DNA of 64,000 nt from Flavobacterium branchiicola (GTDB taxonomy: Bacteria; Bacteroidota; Bacteroidia; Flavobacteriales; Flavobacteriaceae): contig NZ_JAGYWA010000001.1 of NCBI RefSeq assembly GCF_018383905.1, positions 248,001 through 312,000 of the forward strand, given 5' to 3'. A model generated the notes under the pieces. That model worked only from the letters and a program-made list of their open reading frames with translations. It had not been told where the DNA came from and ran no database searches. Below, one piece after another: positions 1 through 8,290 of this stretch; within the stretch, counting starts at the first letter, position 1, and every line of letters starts with the position of its first letter. A program made the translations under genes and the position numbers.

Positions 1-516
1 TTCCTTCTTCTCTACATTTACTTCTTTTTTAAGCATTGCAGTGCGCCCCGAAATCTTATTAATTAATTTATCTACAGACGTTGAAGTTGCTGTATAAACT
101 TTTCTTTCTGCCGGCGTATAAGTCTTCATTCCCCGTGGCACTATTCCAAGGTTTTCGGTTGTGATATTTGCATTTTCATTAACTACAACTTCTTTCAGTT
201 CAATTTCTTTGGCCGTCATTTTTACCAAAAGCTTACCAGACATCATATCATCCGCTGTAATTCTAAGTTTTAACGGCTCTAAATTTACAGATGAAAAAAC
301 CAAAACATCACCTTCTTTAACCACAATTGAAAACATTCCGTTTTCATCTGAAATTGTTGTAAACTGAGTTGTATTATTGACAATAGTAACACCATCGACA
401 GAAGTTGACTTTTCGAAAATCTGGCCTAAAATTTCTTTTGAAGCTGTATTTTGCGCCCTACCAACCTGAACCAAAAACAATAAGAGAACTATATTTAAAA
501 CTTTACTTAATTTCAC
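1..516 (-). CDS. Carboxypeptidase-regulatory-like exported protein (partial, C-terminus off window)
   Basis: The reading frame is open for 172 codons from a GTG at 514-516 to the left edge, so the C-terminus is missing. The start lies inside the last codons of the upstream paralogue (GTG read out of GGT GAA), a 14-nt overlap that implies translational coupling. The N-terminus (MKLSKVLNIVLLLLFLVQ..GRAQN) is a typical signal peptide. A carboxypeptidase-regulatory-like beta-sandwich follows (ILGQIFEKSTSVDGVTIVN, then TISDENGMFSI..EGDVLVFSS). A segment ELKEVVVNENANIT..LGIVPRGMKTYTPAERK matches the next gene closely. These domains usually sit at the N-terminus of TonB-linked outer-membrane proteins, but this small type has no barrel in view. 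Role unknown; probably periplasmic or surface. The upstream Met-less start is the only reasonable one seen. Confidence 0.8.
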   Translation of the reverse strand, partial: MKLSKVLNIVLLLFLVQVGRAQNTASKEILGQIFEKSTSVDGVTIVNNTTQFTTISDENGMFSIVVKEGDVLVFSSVNLEPLKLRITADDMMSGKLLVKMTAKEIELKEVVVNENANITTENLGIVPRGMKTYTPAERKVYTATSTSVDKLINKISGRTAMLKKEVNVEKKE

Positions 517-1270
517 CTGCTATTATTTCTTTGTATTTAGTTGCTAATTCAGCCAGCAAAAATTCCGTCGAAGTTTTATTTTTCGAATTTAGAATTATCG
601 TAAACTTATCATTTTCAACAGCATAATATTCAAACCCTTTTACATATTCACTAGGAATTTTCAAGACATTCACAAAATGTTCTAAAGTAAACATTCGCTC
701 TAAAAGCTTCATAAAAGCCTCTTTTTTCTCCACCTCAACTTCTTTTTTCAGCATTGCAGTTCTACCCGAGAAAAAATTCAGCAAAGGATCTGCCGAAATT
801 GATCCTCCCGCCATTGTTCCTGCATTAGCCTGCGGATTTAAAGCCGTGGCAGTGCGCAGCTTTCGTTCAGCCTCGGTATATGTCTTTTGTCCACTCGGAA
901 TAATTCCTAAAGAAACTGCATTTATACCGCTGTAATTCTTAACCACAACTTCCTGCAATTGATGCATAACCATGCTTAATTTTACAGTAAAATTAATATC
1001 CGTAAAATTCTCAGGACTTAATAAAACTCTATTTTCTTTAAATTGTATTGAAGAAAAAACCAGCGTATCTCCCGCGCCCGCTAAAATTGAAAAACCTCCA
1101 AAAGAATCAGTGACGGTCATTTTTTCGGTTTGCGCATTGATCACATATACACCTTCCAAATCTGAAGTATTGGCGGCGATTTTTCCAGTAAATGTGGTAC
1201 GTTCCTGAACTTGAGCACAAATACTTTGTCCCCAAACAACCAGAAAAAAACAAGCGACTTTATGAATCAA
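503..1270 (-). CDS. Carboxypeptidase-regulatory-like exported protein, paralogue of the neighbour
   Basis: A 255-aa protein with a short signal peptide (IHKVACFFLVVWGQSICAQ), then a regulatory-like domain (TGKIAANTSDLEGVYVINAQ, TVTDSFGGFSILAGAGDTLVFSS). The shared core is HQLQEVVVKNYSGINAVSLGI..PSGQKTYTEAERK, and the shared tail motif is FFSGRTAMLKKEVEVEKKE. It is first in a two-gene unit and overlaps the following GTG-started paralogue by 14 nt. There is no ATG: the frame is open only from an upstream TAA, so TTG at 1270 is taken as start, with ATT the only upstream alternative that keeps the signal peptide. The function is not known. The pair looks like a tandem duplication. Confidence 0.8.
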   Translation of the reverse strand: MIHKVACFFLVVWGQSICAQVQERTTFTGKIAANTSDLEGVYVINAQTEKMTVTDSFGGFSILAGAGDTLVFSSIQFKENRVLLSPENFTDINFTVKLSMVMHQLQEVVVKNYSGINAVSLGIIPSGQKTYTEAERKLRTATALNPQANAGTMAGGSISADPLLNFFSGRTAMLKKEVEVEKKEAFMKLLERMFTLEHFVNVLKIPSEYVKGFEYYAVENDKFTIILNSKNKTSTEFLLAELATKYKEIIAGEIK

Positions 1271-1433
1271 AATGATGAAAATTTAGAATTATTCTTAAAG
1301 CCGTAAAAATATCTTAATGTATTCCAAATATAGTATTAAGGACTTGGTAAAAATATGTTAATTAAACTTTGATAATCATTCTCAAAATGAGAGTTTTTAA
1401 TATCTTTAACGGATTGAATCTGATTTAAAAAAT

Positions 1434-2141
1434 ATGAAAAGCATTATTATTGCCAGCACTTCTACACTTCACGAAGGCAGCTATTTAGAGTATTTATTAC
1501 CTACGTTACAATCTCATTTTAAAAACTGCAAAAATCTTTTATTTATACCTTACGCACGTCCTAGCGGAATTTCTCACGACGATTACACCCAAAAAGTTGC
1601 TGAGGCTTTTGCTACAATTAACATTTCTGTAAAAGGAATTCACGAATTTGAAGATACAGAAAGCGCCATAAAAAATGCTGAAGGTATATTTACCGGCGGA
1701 GGCAATACTTTTTTGCTGGTTACTCAATTATACAAAAACAAAATTATGCAACTTCTTGCAGAAACTGTAAAAAACGGAACCCCATACTTAGGAACCAGCG
1801 CAGGAAGTAATATTTGTGGCCTATCCATGCAAACTACCAATGATATGCCAATTATTTATCCTCCAAGTTTTCAGACTTTAGGATTAATTCCGTTTAACCT
1901 AAATCCACATTATTTAGATCCGGATTTACAATCTAAACATATGGGTGAAACACGTGAAACAAGAATTAAAGAGTTTCATGCATTTAACTCAATTCCTGTT
2001 TTAGGTTTAAGAGAAGGAAGCTGGCTGGAAGTGAAAGGAGAAAAAATTACCCTGAAAGGAAATTTATCTGCTCGTTTATTTAAACAAAACGAAACCCCGA
2101 TCGAACTAGAAACCGAAAGCGATTTAAGCAATTTGAAATAA
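1434..2141 (+). CDS. pepE: Dipeptidase E (peptidase family S51)
   Basis: A 235-aa protein, close to the usual 230 aa of PepE, which hydrolyses dipeptides with N-terminal aspartate in the cytoplasm. Family marks seen are the glycine-rich GIFTGGGNTF (about residues 84-93), the nucleophile elbow GTSAGSN with Ser122, and NPHYLDPD with His159, which fits the S51 catalytic histidine. No signal peptide. It stands alone, followed by an inverted repeat and a strong bidirectional hairpin before the tRNA-Gly genes on the other strand. A cyanophycinase-like relative is possible but would be longer. Confidence 0.9.
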   Translation: MKSIIIASTSTLHEGSYLEYLLPTLQSHFKNCKNLLFIPYARPSGISHDDYTQKVAEAFATINISVKGIHEFEDTESAIKNAEGIFTGGGNTFLLVTQLYKNKIMQLLAETVKNGTPYLGTSAGSNICGLSMQTTNDMPIIYPPSFQTLGLIPFNLNPHYLDPDLQSKHMGETRETRIKEFHAFNSIPVLGLREGSWLEVKGEKITLKGNLSARLFKQNETPIELETESDLSNLK

Positions 2142-2150
2142 TTTATCATC

Positions 2151-2224
2151 CCATATAAGTAATATAAGTTCATTTAAAATATTAAAGTCAAAAAAACTTA
2201 TACTGTCTTATATCACTTATATGG
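2151..2224. repeat. Intergenic inverted repeat, CATATAAGTGATATAAG family
   Basis: The left arm CCATATAAGTAATATAAG starts at 2151. The right arm, read on the minus strand from 2224, is CCATATAAGTGATATAAG, so the arms differ by one base. Single copies of the same word occur at 9816 and 13154, each just after a stop codon. The function is unknown; a hairpin in the 3' UTR of pepE is likely. Confidence 0.75.
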
Positions 2225-2245
2225 TTTAAATAATAATAAAAACAA

Positions 2246-2274
2246 AAAAGCCTCAAACAATGTTTGAGGCTTTT
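2246..2274. terminator. Bidirectional terminator between pepE and tRNA-Gly
   Basis: Perfect 13-bp stem (AAAAGCCTCAAAC with GTTTGAGGCTTTT) and a 3-nt loop. A and T runs on the two sides allow Rho-independent termination in both directions. It lies 5 nt beyond the 3' end of the tRNA on the minus strand. Confidence 0.85.
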
Positions 2275-2278
2275 GAAG

Positions 2279-2351
<73 letters not shown>

Positions 2352-2363
2352 ATTAACAGGGTG

Positions 2364-2371
2364 CAAATATA
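2364..2371 (-). promoter_or_regulatory. -7 box of tRNA-Gly copy 1
   Basis: Reads TATATTTG on the minus strand, matching the Bacteroidota TAnnTTTG consensus, 12 nt upstream of the mature 5' end. The same TATATTTGCAC word precedes copy 2. No TTG is visible at the standard distance. Confidence 0.55.
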
Positions 2372-2457
2372 AATAATTTAATCTTTTAAAAAAAATAAAA
2401 TCAAAAATTATTTACTTTTGATAAAAAAACCGAAACGTTTAAATCTTGGTTTCTTAG

Positions 2458-2530
<73 letters not shown>

Positions 2531-2540
2531 ATTGGTGGTG

Positions 2541-2548
2541 CAAATATA
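2541..2548 (-). promoter_or_regulatory. -7 box of tRNA-Gly copy 2
   Basis: Minus-strand TATATTTG, followed by the same GCAC as at copy 1. A possible TTG (CAA on the plus strand at 2565-2567) is 16 bp upstream, slightly closer than usual. Confidence 0.5.
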
Positions 2549-2610
2549 GAAAGAAAGTTAAGTTCAAAACAAGCTTTTTGGCAAAAAAAATCAATTAAAA
2601 TCAACATTTT

Positions 2611-2643
2611 TTTATAACTTATTTAAAATTAAAAAGTTATAAA
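2611..2643. repeat. Hairpin upstream of the GNAT gene
   Basis: Perfect 10-bp inverted repeat (TTTATAACTT and AAGTTATAAA) with a 13-nt A/T-only spacer, ending 21 nt before the GNAT start codon. It could be an operator or a leader hairpin. In such A/T-rich DNA chance is not excluded. Confidence 0.35.
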
Positions 2644-2664
2644 ATCAAATATTTTTCAAAAATT

Positions 2665-3102
2665 ATGAATATTATCAAAGAAATCCCATCAAATGAAACT
2701 TATGCAGTTCGTCAACCCGTTTTAAGAAAAGGGAAACCTATAGAAAGTTGCATCTTTGAAGGAGATGATTTAACAGATACCCACCACTTCGGATTATATG
2801 ATAATGAAAAATTAATAGGAATTATTTCATTATTCAACAAAATCAATCCTATATTTGCCGACGAAAATCAGGCTCAGATTAGAGGAATGGCAGTTTTAGA
2901 CACGCATCAGAAAAAAGGTTTTGGCGAAGCTTTAGTTAAGCATTGCGAAAACTACTGTATCGAAAACAAAGTCGATTTAATTTGGTTTAATGCCCGAACT
3001 GCCGCAGTCGGCTTTTATAAAAAAATGAATTACCAAGTTGAGGGAGAAGCATTTGATATCAAAGACGTTGGGGAACATTATATGATGTTTAAAAAATTAT
3101 AA
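2665..3102 (+). CDS. GNAT family N-acetyltransferase
   Basis: A 145-aa cytoplasmic protein with the GNAT fold: beta strands around YDNEKLIGIISLF, then RGMAVLDTHQKKGFGEALVKH, which holds the Q-x-x-G-x-G acetyl-CoA pyrophosphate loop (about residues 81-86). The tail is LIWFNARTAAVGFYKKMNYQ. These proteins transfer acetyl from acetyl-CoA to an amine; the substrate cannot be read. It is the first gene of a pair, since the L,D-transpeptidase ATG follows its stop codon after a single base. Confidence 0.85.
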   Translation: MNIIKEIPSNETYAVRQPVLRKGKPIESCIFEGDDLTDTHHFGLYDNEKLIGIISLFNKINPIFADENQAQIRGMAVLDTHQKKGFGEALVKHCENYCIENKVDLIWFNARTAAVGFYKKMNYQVEGEAFDIKDVGEHYMMFKKL

Positions 3103-3103
3103 A

Positions 3104-4687
3104 ATGAACAAACTTTACTTTTTATTAGTAATATGCATTTTTATTGGTTGTAAAAAAGACACACCCAAAATCACCCCAATTGTCAAAAAAAAGCCCCCAA
3201 TAATCATACTTACTGATGAAAGAAAAGTTCAAATTGATACTGCACAAATAAGTACTTTTAAGAGCGAAACTCTTAAACAATTTTATGCTGCATCTGAAAA
3301 CACAACTGTTTGGGGAAATCTAAAAAAAAGAACTTATGTTTTATCTCAATTAGAAAAATCAGACAAATTAGGCTTAGAACCAGAAGATTATAAAATTTCG
3401 AAATTGAAAAAATTCGAAAAAAAAGTAAGTTCTCTTAGCGATTCTGACCTGGCAACTTATGATATTTTACTAACATATAATTTTGAGAAATACTTAAAAC
3501 ATCTTTATAAAGGAAAACTAGACCCTAAGACATTATACACTGACTGGGATTTAGAGGAAAAAACTTTTGATGTAAATAATATTCTTATAAAAGGTTTCAA
3601 CAACAACAAATTAGATAGTCTGGTTGATAATATTCAGCCAAAATCGCAAACCTATAGAGAGTTGTTAAAAGCACTTGAAATTATAAACAGTTTTCCGGAT
3701 GATCACGTAAAAAACATTGAATCTGCCGAAAAGATCACCTTAAACGACACCAATTCTGCTTTAATAAATATTAAAAAAAGACTTTTGTATTGGGGTGATA
3801 TGGAAGGAAAAGACAGTCTTTCTACAATTTACACGAAGAAAACATTTGAATCTGTTAAAAAATTCCAAGAGAGACATGGTTTGGCTGCCGATGGAGTTAT
3901 TGGTGTTGGTACTATTAATGCATTAAATTATTCTAAAGAAAAAAGAAAAGAACAAATTATTGCCAATCTGGAAAGATGGAGATGGTTTACAACCGATTTT
4001 GCCGAAAATTATTTTATCATTAATATCCCCGATTACAGCTTAAATGTTGTTGAAGAACAAGATACTACTTTGACAAGAAATATTGTTGTTGGAACAAGCA
4101 AAAGAAAAACACCAATTATTACCTCAAAATTAAGAACAGTTGTTTTTAACCCAACATGGACTGTTCCTCCAACAATTTTGAAAGAAGATGTTGTACCGGC
4201 AATGAAGCGAAACCGAAATTATCTGGCCAATAAAAACATCACTATATACGACACTTCCGGAAACGTTGTTGCTCCAAATGCATGGAATGAAAACAAACCT
4301 AACAGATATCGTTATATACAAAGTCCGGGTCAGAACAACTCTCTTGGGGTAATGAAAATTTTGTTTCCGAATAATCATAGTGTGTATCTGCACGATACCA
4401 ATCACCGTAATTACTTTGGCAGAAGCAATCGTTCATTAAGTTCTGGTTGTGTTCGTGTAGAAAATCCTTTGGAGCTTGCAGAACATATTCTGGCTGACTC
4501 TGTAAAATATTCAAAAATAAAGATTGATACGATTATTGCTTCCAAAAAGACAACTAGTATCAAAATCACAAAAAAATACGCTTTATACCAATGGTACTGG
4601 ACAGCCTGGAGCAAAAAAAATCAGCTCATTTTCAGAGCTGATATTTATAATCTGGATTCGGATTTGTATGCTAAATTAAGAAATTAG
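3104..4687 (+). CDS. L,D-transpeptidase lipoprotein (YcbB type)
   Basis: A 527-aa protein that should form 3-3 peptidoglycan cross-links. The N-terminus has a lipoprotein signal (ICIFIGC, Cys16). A helical region of about 200 residues follows, then a peptidoglycan-binding domain (VKKFQERHGLAADGVIGVGT, about residues 250-280). The YkuD catalytic domain starts at YFIINIPDYSLNVV and contains HDTNHRNYFG and SSGCVRVENP, with catalytic Cys near residue 449. This order matches YcbB/LdtD. One base separates it from the GNAT gene. Its last 12 nt overlap the convergent YkuD_2-type gene. Confidence 0.92.
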   Translation: MNKLYFLLVICIFIGCKKDTPKITPIVKKKPPIIILTDERKVQIDTAQISTFKSETLKQFYAASENTTVWGNLKKRTYVLSQLEKSDKLGLEPEDYKISKLKKFEKKVSSLSDSDLATYDILLTYNFEKYLKHLYKGKLDPKTLYTDWDLEEKTFDVNNILIKGFNNNKLDSLVDNIQPKSQTYRELLKALEIINSFPDDHVKNIESAEKITLNDTNSALINIKKRLLYWGDMEGKDSLSTIYTKKTFESVKKFQERHGLAADGVIGVGTINALNYSKEKRKEQIIANLERWRWFTTDFAENYFIINIPDYSLNVVEEQDTTLTRNIVVGTSKRKTPIITSKLRTVVFNPTWTVPPTILKEDVVPAMKRNRNYLANKNITIYDTSGNVVAPNAWNENKPNRYRYIQSPGQNNSLGVMKILFPNNHSVYLHDTNHRNYFGRSNRSLSSGCVRVENPLELAEHILADSVKYSKIKIDTIIASKKTTSIKITKKYALYQWYWTAWSKKNQLIFRADIYNLDSDLYAKLRN

Positions 4688-5398
4688 CTTTTCTTCCATC
4701 ATAAAACTTCTTGATGGATGATAGATAAACAAACACGATTTATCTTTTATTAACTGAATTATTTCATTTGTCAATTCAACTGGAACTGCCGGACATCCCT
4801 GGCTTCTTCCTAATCTTTTATGATCTCTTATGAAAGATTCAGAAACGTAATCTGCTCCATGCATAACAACTCCCCTTTGGCGGGCGTTGTCATTGTATCC
4901 TCTTTCTAAACCATCAAGGCGTAAAGAAGCTCCATGTTTTCCCTGATAAATTTCTCCGGTAGCATAAAAACCTAAACTGCTTTTATAAGACGAATTGTTA
5001 TTTGAAAATGAAGAAGCAAATTCTTCTCCTGTATTTCTTCCGTGAGCTACTAACGACTGAAATAAAACTGTATTGGTCGCCAAATCAATCACCCAAAGGC
5101 GTTTACTATTTGATGACAAACTAAAATCAATCAGCGTTAAAATATCTTTGTGGATAACTCCTTTTTCTTTTAAAATATAAAACCCTTTTAAGGCTTCAGA
5201 AAAAGTTTTAAGTTCCGGTAACTGAAAATTGTTCGGATTTAAAGCGCTGTAAATACTTTCAATCTTAGCTTCAACGGTAAGTTTCTCAACCTTAGCAATA
5301 GTTTTGGTTGTTTCACTTTTAATCTTGGGTGTGCTTTTAGAATCTTTACCAAAAGACAGCAGCAAAAACACAAATAGTGGATAAATCTTGTAAATCAT
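4676..5398 (-). CDS. Murein L,D-transpeptidase catalytic domain protein (YkuD_2 family)
   Basis: A 240-aa exported protein: N-terminal hydrophobic segment IYPLFVFLLLSFG, then the family core LWVIDLATNTVLFQSLVAHG, SSLGFYATGEIYQGKHGASL, VVMHGADYVSE and LGRSQGCPAVP, holding the conserved His and Cys. The family is related to YkuD L,D-transpeptidases but forms its own Pfam group; its exact reaction is less established. It converges on, and overlaps by 12 nt, the YcbB-type gene, so the two cell-wall enzymes share their 3' ends. The N-terminus lacks a lipobox Cys, so it is probably periplasmic. Confidence 0.85.
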   Translation of the reverse strand: MIYKIYPLFVFLLLSFGKDSKSTPKIKSETTKTIAKVEKLTVEAKIESIYSALNPNNFQLPELKTFSEALKGFYILKEKGVIHKDILTLIDFSLSSNSKRLWVIDLATNTVLFQSLVAHGRNTGEEFASSFSNNNSSYKSSLGFYATGEIYQGKHGASLRLDGLERGYNDNARQRGVVMHGADYVSESFIRDHKRLGRSQGCPAVPVELTNEIIQLIKDKSCLFIYHPSRSFMMEEKLIS

Positions 5399-5720
5399 TG
5401 AATTTCTTTAGGTTAATAATAAAATTTGGGTAGGGCAAAAATATAAAAATTTTACACCGATCGAAACTCAACGCACTGAATCTGTGCTGTTTTGCATAAA
5501 CTTTAACAGAATAACAGTAAAATTTTGCGTTTTTGTCAAAAAAATAAGTTTTTATGTAGGATATTTACTCATATTTAAAATCTTAACATTTTTAAGGTTT
5601 TTCTTAAAGAAAATACAATTAAACATTATTTTTGATTTTACAAACTGTAACAATTGCGTTAAAGTATAGTCTATTACCTCATCTATTAACATTTTTAAAG
5701 TATTTACCTTTTATTATTTC
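5399..5720. other. Divergent intergenic region without a supported gene
   Basis: 322 bp of A/T-rich DNA between the divergent YkuD_2 and DUF5916 genes. A 61-codon open frame (5484-5669) is rich in Phe, Ile and Lys with no homology I recognise, and is judged random. No clear TTG/TAnnTTTG pair was found, although promoters in both directions must lie here. Confidence 0.6.
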
Positions 5721-8150
5721 ATGAAAAAATTAGTTTTCGCAAGTATTCTTTTGATCTCTTTTTATAGCTTTAGTCAAAAGAAAACAGTTCAGGCTCAAGC
5801 AACCACGGCGTCTATCACAATCGATGGAAAGCTCGATGAGACTACTTGGGAAAATGTTCCGATTGCCACTAATTTTATCATGTTTGAACCTGATAACGGA
5901 AAACCAATTCCTGAAACTAAAAAAACAGAAATTAAAGTTATCTATGATAATGATGCTATCTACATAGGCGCTACGATGTATGATGATGAACCCGGAAAGA
6001 TTTTAAAAGAGATCTCGCAACGTGATAATTTTGGAACCGCAGATCTTTTTGGTGTTTTTGTGAATGGCTTTAATGACGGTCAGCAGAATTTTGAATTTTT
6101 TGTTTCGGCAGCAGATGTACAAGGTGACTGTATAATGACAGATGCTATTGGCGAAGATTATTCCTGGGATGCAGTTTGGTTAAGCAAAGCCAAAATTACT
6201 AATGAAGGCTGGATTGTCGAAATTAAAATTCCGTATGCTGCCCTGCGTTTTTCCGGAGAAAAGAAACAAATCTGGGGAATTAACTTTTTCAGGGAAATAA
6301 AAAGAGAACGCAAAAAATATACCTGGACGTTAATCGATACTAAAATCGGAACATTTACACAGCAAAACGGAGATTTAACCGGAATAGAAAACATCAAACC
6401 TCCTACCCGATTGTTTTTTATGCCATACGCCTCTTATTATTTGAATGCCTCCGATGGCCAGAAAACATACGGAACAATGAAAGGCGGAATGGATATTAAA
6501 TATGGTATTAATGATGCCTTTACACTAGATGCTATTCTGATTCCAGATTTTGGACAAACAAAATACGACGATCAAATTTTGAATCTTAGTCCGTTTGAAC
6601 AGCAATTCAACGAAAACAGGGCTTTTTTCACAGAAGGAACAGACTTATTTAATAAAGGTAATATGTTTTATTCCAGAAGGATTGGAGGAAAACCAACTAT
6701 TGAACCCGATTTAAATGACAATGAAAAACTTATTGAAAACATACAGAATGTTAACCTTATCAATGCTTTAAAAGTTTCCGGAAGAACTAAACATGGATTG
6801 GGAATTGGAGTTTTGAACGCGGTTACCGAAAAAACTTTTGCCACCATAAAAGATACCATTACAAATGAAACTCGCCGAGTTATTGTTGAACCTTTGACTA
6901 ATTATAATGTATTGGTATTAGATCAGCGTTTTCGCAAAAACTCATCGGTTACCTTTATTAATAGTAATGTAACCCGAAATGGCCATTACAGAGATGCGAA
7001 TGTTACTGGTTTAGCTTGGGACTTAAATACTAAAGCAAACACCTATAGTTTATTTGGAAATGCAAAGTTCAGCCATATTAATACTGAGGAAGACAAAAAT
7101 GGAACTTACACTACTCTTGGCTTTGCTGAGACTAGCGGAAAATATCGCTACAGCATAGGTTCTGATTTTGTAAGTAAAGATTTTGATCCAAACGATTTAG
7201 GGATTAATTTCTATACTAATTATTATAATTTTTATGGCAATGCTAATTATAGAATTTTAAACCCAACAAAGCTTTTTAACAGCTTCAGAATTAACTGGAA
7301 TATGTATTCTGAATTTAATAAGGAATCGGGAAAAGTACAAGACAACAATATCAATGTAAACGTAAACCTGTCTACGGTAAAGAATAATTATTTTGGCATA
7401 GGAATAACAGTTTACCCCTTAGAATCAAATGATTATTACGAACCCAGAGCCAATAACCGTTACGTTATTATCCCCAGAAAATTTGAATCCTGGGCTAGTA
7501 TATCGACCAACTACAACAAAAAATTTGCTATAGATTTAAATCCTTCAATAGCTATTTTAGATGAACCCGGAAGACTTTCTTATGCCTTTGATATAGGACC
7601 AAGATATCGTTTTAATGACAAGCTACTATTGACTTACTTGTTTAGCTTTTTCAGAAAAAACAATGACAAAGGTTACATTGACAGTGTTGATGCAGACAAC
7701 AATGAAAACACTCCCAAAACCATCACCTTTGCCAATCGAAATGTGATTACGTATTCTAATACTCTTGGCGGAAAATATGCTTTAAACAGCACTATGACAA
7801 TAAACTTAGCTATTCGCCAATACTGGTCTTATGCCGAAAATAAAGACATTTTACAATTACAGCATAATGGTACGCTCACTCCATATCCTGAATATACAAA
7901 GAATAAAAATTCAAGTTTCTATTCCTGGAATGCAGATCTTTCTTATTCCTGGTGGTTTGCTCCGGGAAGTCAGATTTCTGTTTTATATCGCAATAGCGCT
8001 GATAATTTTGAGCGCATTATCGACAAACAATTTAAAGACAATGTAACAGGCTTACTAAATAACGAAGCTTTAAAACATGTTTTTTCAGTCAGTGTTAAGT
8101 ATTTTATCGATTATAATGCTGTCAAAAATAAACTCCGCAGAAGAGCCTAG
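5721..8150 (+). CDS. DUF5916 outer-membrane protein with CBM9-like N-terminus
   Basis: An 809-aa protein. A signal peptide (KKLVFASILLISFYSFSQ) leads into a carbohydrate-binding family 9-like domain, about residues 25-215 (ITIDGKLDETTWENVP, IKVIYDNDAIYIGATMYDDE, WIVEIKIPYAALRFS). Next comes the DUF5916 signature, with NENRAFFTEGTDLFNKGNMFYSRRIGG split around residues 294-320. The last 450 residues are an alternating aromatic/polar beta-strand pattern ending in an outer-membrane-style strand (VFSVSVKYFIDYNA). It is probably a surface beta-barrel; substrate unknown. A standalone gene. Confidence 0.88.
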   Translation: MKKLVFASILLISFYSFSQKKTVQAQATTASITIDGKLDETTWENVPIATNFIMFEPDNGKPIPETKKTEIKVIYDNDAIYIGATMYDDEPGKILKEISQRDNFGTADLFGVFVNGFNDGQQNFEFFVSAADVQGDCIMTDAIGEDYSWDAVWLSKAKITNEGWIVEIKIPYAALRFSGEKKQIWGINFFREIKRERKKYTWTLIDTKIGTFTQQNGDLTGIENIKPPTRLFFMPYASYYLNASDGQKTYGTMKGGMDIKYGINDAFTLDAILIPDFGQTKYDDQILNLSPFEQQFNENRAFFTEGTDLFNKGNMFYSRRIGGKPTIEPDLNDNEKLIENIQNVNLINALKVSGRTKHGLGIGVLNAVTEKTFATIKDTITNETRRVIVEPLTNYNVLVLDQRFRKNSSVTFINSNVTRNGHYRDANVTGLAWDLNTKANTYSLFGNAKFSHINTEEDKNGTYTTLGFAETSGKYRYSIGSDFVSKDFDPNDLGINFYTNYYNFYGNANYRILNPTKLFNSFRINWNMYSEFNKESGKVQDNNINVNVNLSTVKNNYFGIGITVYPLESNDYYEPRANNRYVIIPRKFESWASISTNYNKKFAIDLNPSIAILDEPGRLSYAFDIGPRYRFNDKLLLTYLFSFFRKNNDKGYIDSVDADNNENTPKTITFANRNVITYSNTLGGKYALNSTMTINLAIRQYWSYAENKDILQLQHNGTLTPYPEYTKNKNSSFYSWNADLSYSWWFAPGSQISVLYRNSADNFERIIDKQFKDNVTGLLNNEALKHVFSVSVKYFIDYNAVKNKLRRRA

Positions 8151-8244
8151 CCTGAATTAACTTTAAAAAATAAAGACTTCTGCAACTAAATTATTATTTT
8201 TTAATACGCTTCATTTTATTAAACATAAATGTAACACCGCGCTC

Positions 8245-8273
8245 TTGCTAATTTTAGAAATGGCTTATCTTTG
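8245..8273 (+). promoter_or_regulatory. Promoter of gpmI
   Basis: TTG at 8245-8247, an 18-bp spacer, and TATCTTTG at 8266-8273: a full match to the Bacteroidota vegetative consensus. The start codon is 17 nt beyond the box, giving a leader of about 10 nt. Confidence 0.75.
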
Positions 8274-8290
8274 TAAAAAACTAAAAAATA

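Noticed and set aside
5484..5669. 61-codon open frame in the divergent gap
   Set aside because: Low-complexity Phe/Ile/Lys composition, no start context, no recognisable motif; typical of A/T-rich intergenic DNA.
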